From NCBI GenBank assembly GCA_949825025.1, contig OX463788.1, positions 32,924,878 through 32,988,877 on the forward strand: 64,000 nucleotides of DNA, in the 5' to 3' direction. The DNA comes from Siphlonurus alternatus (taxonomy: Eukaryota; Arthropoda; Insecta; Ephemeroptera; Siphlonuridae). Positions 21,975 to 33,300 of the stretch are shown piece after piece (position 1 is the stretch's first letter; each line of letters begins with the position of its first letter). The notes below the pieces were generated by a model. It was not told where the DNA came from. It did no database searches and saw only the letters and a program-made list of their open reading frames with translations. Position numbers and translations under genes: made by a program.

Positions 21975-24900
21975 TTATATTGATAAATTGATAAATTTGC
22001 AGAACGAGTTTCCCCACCTCTGTCAAGACTTCATGCAGAACCTGAACAGATGTCAATAGGAAGAATTGAAATATATGGAGACAATGCAGCTGCAGCGCCA
22101 ACAGAGATTTCCATTTCTGATCGTGAATCGCATCATGCATATGATGTTGCCTTGCCTGCGAAGCACTCCGTAAGTTTATTTACATTACTAGAAAGCATGG
22201 GGTTTAAGATGTCCTTGCCCCCTTGAGAGTTAAGCACATGGCAAAGTGCAAAGAGGTGCCCCCCTTAATTCCATTTCACCCAACATGGCCACCCCACCAC
22301 ATTATAAGAAAATAAACCTCTAATTTATCTCCTATACATCAGATAACTGAACATTTAAAAGTAATTTTGCTGAACTTCTACACTATTGTACAGGGTGTCC
22401 ACAGAAATTCGCACGAATTGACAGGCAAATTAAAGTATGAAGCATGATGGTAACACGAACATGTTATACATCAAATTAATAAAGCTCAACAATCGACATT
22501 TTCAAAATTGTAAGCAAAAAAGCATTGTGTGGACTTGTGTTCTTTTGAAACGAAAAAGGAACAAAAATGGCCGTTTCTGAGCTCCAAACTCCGCAGAATC
22601 AGCTGTCATCTCAAAGAGATTGTCCTAATTTAATTATTCGCTTGAATAAAATTTTACCCACACAATTCACCACAAGGCTTCTCCACATGAGCATCGTTGG
22701 TACCCCCCGGCACACGTCCAGACGGGCCTCCAGTTCTCATCACCACAACAATCAGATTAATCACGCCGGCAATTCTGGCAACGTGAGGCGAAAACTGGAG
22801 GCCTGTCCGGGCGTGTGCCGGGCTTACCAACGGTCGGTGCTCATGCAGAGAAGCCTTGTGGTAAATTGTGTGGGTAAATTTTTATTCAAGCGAAAAATTA
22901 AATAGGGACAATCTCTTTGAGATGACAGCTGATTCTGCGGAGTTTTGAGCTCAGAAACGGCCATTTTTGTTCCTTTTTCGTTTCAAAAGAAAACAAGTCC
23001 ACACAATGCTTTTTTGCTTACAATTTTGAAAATGTTGATTGTTGAGCTTTAATTTGATGTATAACATGTTCATGCTACCATCCTGCTTCATACTTTAATT
23101 TGACTGGCAATTCGTGACAATTTCTGTGGATACCCTGTATTTTCTTTTTATGTATTGATTATTTACCACATTAAGGGTAAGATAACGCCACCAATGTTAA
23201 AAAAAAATCCTTCACACGAAAATTCTGAAAAAAATTTAAAATGTTCTTCGCTACACCCCCTATCAGTAGCTAAAATATCAGGTATACAAATACAATCTAG
23301 TTTTTTTAGTTAGAATTTTTAAAGTTGAATAATTTAACATGGAAGTTTCATTTCTCCATGTTAAAGTACGCACTGTAGTCAACTTTAAAAATTCATAACT
23401 CAAAAACTAGATCGTATTTGAATACAGTACCTGATATTTTAGCTACTGATAGGGGGTGTAAAGGAGAACATTTTAAATTTTTCTCAGAATTTTTGTGTGA
23501 GGGATATTTTTTTAACATTGGTGGCGTTATCTTAACCTTAATTGTTGTTGTTGTTGCTGTTGCTTTTGCAGTACGTATATATATTTAATATATATGTATA
23601 GTATTTAATAACAGTTATATTGATTAAAAAAACAAAACCATTTCTTCAGATAGTTTAATGCAACTTTATTGTATAATAATGTATATTTATACTGTGTTCT
23701 ATAATGTTTCAGTATCTAGGTGCAGATCTGGTAGAATTGAGTGGCTGCACATTGTACGATGACAACTCGGTGGTATCACTTCCTCTGCTAGTCCAGCGTC
23801 ATGACACAGTAGCATTGCCAAGCCAGACATTACCCCTCAGCTTGTTCCATCAGCCAACGATTGCACTGCTACGACAAGCCATTGAAAAGGATAGAACTTT
23901 TGGCCTTGTGTCAGGGACAAAACGATACATGCAGTCTCTCAATAGAGACTTAGATAAACATCCCCTTGTGGGTACTGTTGGAGTTACTGCTGGAGTGTAT
24001 GAGCACCGACACACCTGGGATCGAAGAAGAGGCTACGGGTTAAAGGCAAGATGTCGTCAAAGATTCAGAGTGATGGAAGTGATTGAAAAACCATACTCGT
24101 AAGTACTGACTGTATACATCCTTTAAGCTAGAATAAATTTTAAATTGTTTCGTGGTGTCATTTTAAATATGTTTACGTGAAGGTGTTTAATACAAATCCA
24201 TTGAGAATATAATGAATATAATATATTGTTAATGAGGATAACATTATCAGGTGTCAGCAAATCTGTATTAAACACTGTGATGTAAATGTAGTGGTTGTAA
24301 GCTCTCATGTGAGTGCAAGATGAATGGTCAGAGCTCTGCAACTTCATTCCCAATTAATAAGTGCAACCTTTACAACAGCACGATGCTGCAGATATACATG
24401 ATGTATACAGTGCCCATCAATTTCTAAAACACTTAATCCCAAATTTCTTAAAGCTTAACAAGATTAAAAGAAATTTAGAGGCCGGCTAAAACTTAATCAC
24501 AATTACATACTACAACTATGTAATGGTAAAAAATTAATGGAAACTGACTCGTACTTTATTATTGCATTCTCATCATATTTTTCTTTTCTTTTCATTACGG
24601 TAACCAAGCAAATTCTTCATTACTGATTATCCTCACAAATATCTTAAGGTATAACCTGAGAATTTGTCTGTCAAGGTCAAGAGGCGTGGCTACACTGGCA
24701 AATCTGGCAACACTGTTGCAATATTAATGCAAATAATTTATTAGGAGAGGGTGGTAACTACAGTCCCTGAGAGCGTTGCCAAGTTTCTTAGGGCATATGA
24801 GAAACGATCATCGCCACGGTTCGAATTATATGAAAACAATTCAGAAAAATAGTCCAAAAAATTAGCTTTTAATCTATGTAATATTTTAAAAAAATTCTCG

Positions 24901-27322
24901 AGCCGTTTTTGTGTAATGTTGATTGAAAAATTTAACATTGAAAGGATACAAAATACACATTTGAATAAATTAATTATAATTAAACCAATGGTTAAAAAAT
25001 ATAAAGGAAGGATATTGATAAAATACAAGAAAATTTTTTATTATAAACAAATATTTGACAAATGCAATTTAGATAATTTTCTGCTCCTATTAATTCGTGA
25101 AGAATGGAATGATTTATTAAATCCTGATCTCAATTCAAATGAGAGATGGTCAAAATTTCTTGAAATTTTTATTTATCATTTCAACGAGGCTTTTCCTGTT
25201 GTTAAAAGAAAAATTTCAAGTAACAAAAATAAACCTTCCTGGATACTCAATAACCCCCATCTTTACGAACAAGGGATTTCTTTAAAACGCTTACATTATG
25301 ATGTAAAATTTACTGACCCAAATTTAGAGTCTACTTATAAAAAAGAAATGAAATCTTATAAACAAAATATGGCCACCGCTAAATTTAAAGAGAATGACCA
25401 TGCATGAAATAAAAGGAGCTAATAATAAAATTAAAGCCACGTAGAATATAATTATTAAAAAATGCAAAACAAAGAAAACAAGTGTTAATAATAAGAATAA
25501 TTATGAATTATGTATAAATAGTGTAACGATTACAGACCCCAAACTAATTTGCAATTTATTTAATAATTTTTTTGTCGAGACAATTGAAAATATAATAACA
25601 GAAAAATTCCCTTTTAATTATTCTAATACTTTAATTATTGTCGATTCTGATAAAATTAAAACGAAATTAAATTTTAGTTCGATAGACCCGATTTATATTT
25701 TAAATCGAATGAAATCCCTCCCTAATAAGTATGCAGCTGGCCCAGACGAAGTACCATATATTATACTGTTGTAAAATATTGTGCTTCTGTTTTGTCTGTC
25801 CCTTTATCTAATTTAATTAACTATTCAATATCAGATGGTATATTTCCTGATTGTTTAAAGGTTTATGGAACTCATAAAAAAGGCCCAACTTTCATTATTG
25901 ATAATTACAGACCAATTTCAAATACATCTGTTTTTGGCATATTATTTGAGAATACATTAGACGATCAAATTACTGATTATCAAACAGAAAATCATTTAAT
26001 TGCTCCCTGTCAACATGGATTCTTGAAAGACCGTTCTACTGATACAGCACTATTTGATCTTGTAAGTCATGTTTATACGGCAATAGGTAATAAACAATTT
26101 TGCGTTGCAATATTTTTTGATTTATCTAAAGCATTTGATAGTCTAAATAAAGATGTATTATTGAATAAATTTGATAACATGGGAATAGGAGATTCGTGTC
26201 GTAATCTATTAGATTCATATCTAACAAACAGACAACAATGTGTTGAATTAAATTCAAATGCTAACAGCCAAAATATTACACATAAATCAGACAAATTACC
26301 GATTACACTTGGAATTCCTCAAGGAGGAAAAATGTCAGCCACATTGTTTGATACAGGAACAAATGACTTACCAGATCATGTCAAGAATGCGGTATTAGTA
26401 AAGTATGCTGATGATATTACAGCTATAATCACAGCAGAACCCGAAGATAAATTAATTCGTAAGATTAAGCTTACTATTGAAGAGTAACATATATGGTGTA
26501 CAAATAATAAGCTAATACCAAATTCAACTAAAACCGAATATATCCAATTTCATTCCCCTATCAATAGACAAATCCCTTTGAATAGTTATTTGTTGCAATT
26601 AGCCGGACAAACAATTAAAAGAGCAGAGTCTGTTAAGTTTCTTGGTCTATACATTAATGAAAGTTTGGATTGGTCTTTACATGTAAATGCGATTTGTAAG
26701 AAGATAAATTCGGCCAATTTTATGTTATATACAATCAGGAATCATGTTTCTCATGAAACCTTGCTAACCATATATTATGCGTATGTTTATCCACATTTGG
26801 CATATGGCATAATAAATTGGGGATGTAAATCGGAACTATTGAATCGATGTTTTGTTTTGCAAAAGAGGGCATTTAGAACGATTTTAAGAATACCAAAAGG
26901 ACAGTCGTGTGTTTCACATTCTAAGGCTAATAAAATGTTAACTGTCCCTTGCATTTATATTTTAAACTGTGCCTCATTAAAAAAAAATCACCCAAATTTT
27001 TATGTTCAGAATGATTGCTATCATGACTATAATACTAGGAATAAATCGAATGTAGTTACTGAAAGACATAACACTCAATTTTTCAAAAATTGTGCAATGT
27101 ATCAAACAGCTAAATTTTATGAATTTTTACCAGCATGTTTGAAGGAAATAGAAACCAGTAAACTTTTTCGCACAAAATTAAATAATGTATTGATCAATAA
27201 AGAGTTTTACTCTATTAAAGCTTTTGAGTGTAATAAAATGTCTGAAAAAGTATTATCAGGATTATAAAATAAACAAAATTACAAATTTATATATACATTG
27301 TATTGACTAATATAATATATAT

Positions 27323-27368
<46 letters not shown>

Positions 27369-30300
27369 TATATATATTTATATATATTCCACATAAACTA
27401 AAATTTATCAGTATTAATGGTGACTTTGGCTTGTATTTTGTTTTTATTATTATTGTCAGTGATTATGTTTGATAGTGTTAAATAACTTATGTAAATATGT
27501 TTAAAATTTAATGTATTTATGTTGTGTTTTGTCCAATTTTGACTTGAACATATGTTTGTCTTGTACAACCAAAAAGAAGTTCCAAAATAAAAAATAAAAA
27601 AAAATAAAAAAACAAAAAAAACAAAAAAAAAAAATCTGCAGTATTTGGACAATTGTTGTAAGTCTACCAAATTAATTTCAATAACAGCAGATCTGTCTAT
27701 ACGACCTTTTTCGTCCGAATATCTCAGGTTAAGCCTTAATATCCTCATTGCTAAATTACTAGTCTACTTTTAAAAATAGTATGAAAATCTCTCTAAGCGT
27801 TTAATTAAAGATTATTGAGCACATTTCATCAATAATTTTTTTGATCACATCCCATACTGTTAAGCCGGTATTACATATTTCCTTATAAGAAAACTTCAAC
27901 TTCATTTGTTTATATGGGGATAAAAAAATTGATTAGTAAAAATTGTATGCAAAATTGTATTTTGTAATAGAGGTGTTATCTTGTAGTGTGTCATATACTT
28001 TTAAATGTGTGTAGGACTTTGGTGGGTCGAGTACTGGTGCTTCCAGAGGTGACTCTGCCTAAGCTGCTACCAGAATGCCGTGGCAGAGCCCCTGTACGTC
28101 TTGGCTCACTCAAGAAGCAGCGCAAACTGAATGCCTCTCTCACCAAGTGGCCAGACTGGGTAAGCAGCCACTCACCTCCAAACCAATTTCTCTACTCACT
28201 TTCTTAGGTAATAAAATGTTAGCTAGTAGCATAGTGTATGAGATATTATTTCTATTTCATAAAAAATTTCTACAATATATAGTAACCACAATCTCAGTTC
28301 TACAATCCAGTAACAGATCCACGAGAAGAAGGGGGGTGGGGGGACACCCTCTAAATTCTGAGGAGTAACAATTAACATTTGCAGGATAAGACACTTTTGT
28401 TCCTTAAACCAAAGACTGCAGCAACCCTTGACTGTGTCAACAACTTATTAAGGCTATTAATGCTCATCTTATCTTGTTACTAATTGAGGGACTCAATCAG
28501 AAAGCCAAGACATTTCTATACTAATATCAATTTAACTGCAAGGACTGTCCACGGAACGAAATGGTTGGTTGGTTACCAATGGCGGAACTTGTTTTTCAAC
28601 ATTGTTCACAGTGCTCTCTGGGGCTCCTAATACCCAGTCTGCACGCCAGACAGTTAAGGGCATTGGGTGTAGCACCGGTAGTTGGCAACACTGACGTATC
28701 TTCACCATGTTAATTTTTGATCCTTGCTCCTCGGAGTAATTTTTATGCTAGAGCTAAGCTGATTGCTGTAGTATCAATATAATTAGTAGCCCAAGTGCAC
28801 AATTTGGCTAAATAAAGCCTGATATAAAGAAAAGTATTTTTTTTATATTTTAGAAAAATGCATGTAAATTTAAAAAATTACTAAAAAATACTTTTCTTTA
28901 AATCAGGCTTTATTTAGCCAAATTGTGCACTTGGGCTACTAATTATCTTGATACTACAGCAATCAGCTTAGCTCTAGCATAAAAATTACTCCGAGGAGCA
29001 ATGATCAAAAATTAACATGGTGAAGATACGTCAGTGTTGCCAACTACCGGTGCTACACCCAATGCCCTTAAGTACCGTTTCTAAGTGGGGCACGTATGTT
29101 AAGGCTGGTTTACGCAGACAAAAAAAAAACTTCTGCGCCAGACGCTAGAGTTGAAGTTCGTGTTACCTTATGGCATGGTTTACGCATCCAGACGCCAAAC
29201 GCAAGAAGCAGACGCAAGACGCAAAAGTTGACCAACTCTCAACTTATGCCTCTTGCTTCTGCGTCTGCCCCGCCCCCCGACCACTTATGCCTCTTGCTTC
29301 TGCGTCTGCCCCGCCCCCCGAACAATGAGATGTGCGCATTTCAAAACAATGAAATTGCGCCAAAACTGCGAAAGTCTTTCACTAGATTTTGGAAGAAAAC
29401 GAAAAAAATTTTTGATTTAATATTGAATTTAAAAGTTGTAAAATGTCTTCAGCTCTCTCGGAAGCTGAACAAAAGAAAAATTAACTGACCGAAAGAATTG
29501 TGATCCCGAGAAGTGCCGACAACTGCCAAATTATTACGAAGTCGTAAGGAGAAGAAAAAATCAAGCGAGCGTGACCGATAACTGCCGATGTAGTACGAGA
29601 AGCATGAAAAATGCTTCTGCAAGAACAGACCAAATCTTGACGCTAGACGCTTGACGCAGAAGTTTTTTTTTTTTACGTCTGCGTAAACCAGGCTTTATTT
29701 GCACAACATTCCGCGGTCTTAATCACCCCAGCGGAGTATAGACAGCCGTAAGCTGCCTTCCTTCTACCAACTCTTTCATCTAGTAGCCAGTCACACCCAT
29801 CCCAAGTCACGAAAAGTCTGCCGTATTCGGGATTTGAACCGGGGACCTCTCGGACGAGAGCCAAGTATACTAACCACTACACCAAAGAGCTGGATTACGG
29901 AACGAAATGAGTAATGCTGATGTAACTGATTTGTATAAAATACAGAAAATTCCTGCTACAAACCAAATATTATTCCCCCTTTGTTGTCATATTTATTTTT
30001 ATTTTATCTGCATTCATATTGTAATAGTGTAATATTTTTGTCAGTCAGTTCGTGAATATTTGTGATTCTGAAAAAAATGAAGAGAGAGGGAGAAAGAGTA
30101 AACGAGTATTGTGTATCAAAGTGGCAAATTATATTTTTATAGAAGACCTCAAATTACATATTGTCAAACATTTTTAAAATTTTTTAATCCCTTTTACACT
30201 GTCAAAATAATAGTGAAACACAACTGTGACATCAAAGTCAAGTAAAGATTCAAACACATCAGGCAAACACTGAACATGACTATGATTGTTACAACGTATT

Positions 30301-33300
30301 TCAACTTAATTTTGAACTATATTGAGCTTGTCTACCTTGCTTGAATAAATGATATTTTTTTTTGTAGGTTTTATCATTTAGTCCAATACATACTGTATTT
30401 ACATCTAATAGCATCTTTAATAGCGGTAGACTGTAAACAATATTGTATTGCAATATTTTTTGATTTATCGAAAGCCTTCGACAGTTTGGATAAAAATATT
30501 TTATTGCATAAGCTTGATAATATTGGTGTAGGAGTATCAAGTCGCAACCTAATAGATTCCTATTTGACAGATCGGGAGCAATATGTTGAAATTAACGCAA
30601 TAGTCAGTGCAGAAAATCATACATATAAATCAAACAAATTACCCGTAAACCTTGGTGTACCTCAAGGAGGAAAAATTTCAGCTTCCCTTTTTAATACAGG
30701 AACAAATGATTTACCTGATTATGTAAAAAATGCTAAATTAGTGGTATATGCTGATGATTAGGGGCCGGATCTCCAGTTCTCCCAGTTTTACAAATATGTT
30801 TTCTGCATTGACTCTGATTTCAAATGTTCACGAATCATGAAGTTTCATTGCCAAAAACGAAAAAAGTTTTGACTGGAAAAAACTGATCTTACAAAGTGAG
30901 AACTGTTTCAGTTTTTCGAAACTTTTTCCAGTTTTATAAAACTGGAAACGCAGTTCTGTCTCATAAAAACATGTTTTTTATGATAAAAATTAAATTAAAT
31001 ATTTTTCATAATTATTTTTCATGCCTCCATCTTGACACAACATTGATGTTTTTTCACTCAAATTTTTTTCACTCCAAACAACAGTATTTTATCGAAATAA
31101 CTCTCCAGATTTTTTTATCGAAATAATTGTAATTTTTTCTCCTTGGTTAAGAGACCAGTAAAGGTAAAATTGTATATAAACTGGATTTTGCTGGAAACTG
31201 GAAGTGAACTGTTTTTGACTGTTTTTGAGAAATTTGTGGACTATTTTTGGGGAAAAAATGGACTGGATCCAGTGCTGGAAATCACATTTTCATAAACTGG
31301 AAATCCCGCCCCTACTGATGATACAACGGCCGTAGTTACAGCCGATAGTGAAATTGAATTAATTCGCAAACTGAAGCTTACTGTAAATGAAGTGCACATG
31401 TGGTGCACATATAATAAACTTATGCTAAACACAGCAAAAACTGAATTTATTCAATTTCACTCTCCCAGGCAAGTTTCAACACATAGCTATTTGCTACATT
31501 TATCCGGAGAAATTATTAAAAGAGCTGAGTCGGTCAAATTTCTTGGATTGTATATCAATGAATGCTTGGATTGGACTACACATGTAAATGCTCTAATAAA
31601 TGTAAAAAGTTTAATTCAGCTAATTTTATGTTGTATTCAGTAGGGTATAAGACAGAAATTTAAAAAGTGTTTTAACCATGATAAATAAATTTTTTGTGCC
31701 TTTCTGATCATGGTATTGAAAATTTGATCAAAATCTGACCATTTTTCGATTTTATATGAATTTTTAAAGTATTTATTTTTGCCTCCCGTTCATCCGGCGC
31801 GAAAACGATTGGGATTGTCTTGCAGGCAGGTGGCGGTGGGGGTGTGACGTCACCAAACCTCTAGCGGCAGCTGCATGTAGGCAGGCAGCGGTACGGAGGC
31901 TTGTGTTTTGGTTTTTAGCCTTTTGCAGCTCTTTTACTATCATCTCTTTAATGTTTTTATAATTAATATGAACATTGTAAATAATATATGATGTTAAGTT
32001 ACTAAATTATTTTGGGAAAAAATTTAAATTGAACGCAAACAAGAACTAAAGCCGAAAAGCCGACAGTAAAAATAATATAAAATATTGGGTTATTTATTTA
32101 AAGAGAAAATATATATTTTTTACCAGCACATTTGTTGCTCACATATCATATCCTAATTTTTATCTTATTAGGTCATTTTATTATTATCTAATTTTGATAT
32201 CTACCCCTAATTATGGTAATATTTATATAATATATAGTCATAAATTGAAAAGTTCCTAATGAGATTGTCAAAAATAAAGGTTATTAAGGGTAAGGTAACG
32301 CCACCAATGTTAAAAAAAATCCCTCTCACAAAAATTCTGAAAAAAATTTAAAATGTTCTCCTCTACACCCCCTATCAGTATCTAAAATATCAGGTATACA
32401 AATACGATCTAGTTTTTGAGTTATGAATTTTTAAAGTTGACCAATTTAACATGGGAGTTTCATTTCTCCATGTTATAAAGTAGTCAACTTTAAAAATTTA
32501 TAACTCAAAAACTAGATCGTATTTGTATACCTGATATTTTAGGTACTGATAGGGGGTATAGAGGAGAACATTTTAAATTTTTTTCAGAATTTTTGTGAGA
32601 GGGATTTTTTTTAACATTGGTGGCGTTACCTTACCCTTAAAAGAATTGTTGCGTTATAGTATTTCTTTAATAATTTGCATTTGATTTATATTAAAACTTG
32701 ACGTGAACATATGTTTGTCCTGTACAACCTGTAAAAGTTCAAAATTAATAAATAAAATAATAATATAATGGGTTTTAAAACAGTGAAATGTAATAAATTT
32801 ATGACTTTATGATTGCTGCCTTAGGTGTATGACCTGTATGACGAGACTACTCTGGTGGAACGGATGAAGCATCAGCTGGAGTTGATGAGGCTGACAATGC
32901 CTCACGAGTCTGCTGCTGCTGCTACTGCTGCTGGGTCGACACAAGACACTCCAGTCATGCTCCGGGTGCCCTCTGAGGCAGTGGCTCTCTCCTTCTGGGC
33001 TGCTCAGAACCTGCCTCTAGTGGACTCACAGCGCAGTGCCCTCCTTGAAATAAACTCAGCCTTGCAGCGACTTCGTTGGGAACTTAGCTTTCTAGAAACA
33101 GTACGGTTCCACATTACATAATTGACGATTTTTTTACATTGTTTTTATACTCAAATTCCGAAGTTCATTCCACTTCTTGACATCTTTAGCACCAGTGCCT
33201 TAATTGTAGTATTAATTTTTTTTAGGCTTCTGCGGCAAAACGCTCACTTTGCAAATTCCACAATGCTACAAAAATGTTCACTTTGCAAATTGCGGTTTTG

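Larger units (their letters stand above)
28564..29896 (-). mobile_element. tRNA-Glu-headed SINE, tail A, split by two insertions (CRBN intron 4)
   Basis: SINE pieces lie at 28564-28657, 29072-29101 and 29697-29896. The whole is flanked by a 13-bp direct repeat, ACGGAACGAAATG, at 28551-28563 and 29897-29909. Removing 28658-29071 and 29102-29696 restores the uninterrupted SINE seen at 35091, 8791 and 60442. Confidence 0.9.
30430..32760 (+). mobile_element. Jockey-like LINE, copy C, heavily interrupted (CRBN intron 4)
   Basis: RT fragments at 30430-30758 (FFDLSKAFDSLDKN to VVYADD) and 31323-31642 (TTAVVTADSE to VNALI) are more diverged from copies A and B than those are from each other. A hAT MITE sits between them. 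From 31643 to 32283 the sequence no longer follows the LINE. The LINE tail (ACGTGAACATATGTTTGTCC) returns after the MITE at 32288-32636. Confidence 0.75.

Noticed and set aside
22567..22905. 112-residue open frame in CRBN intron 2
   Set aside because: It spans the centre of a mariner-like palindrome; composition and position do not suggest protein.
24741..25028. Minus-strand 95-residue open frame
   Set aside because: Shadow of the LINE copy B frame on the plus strand.
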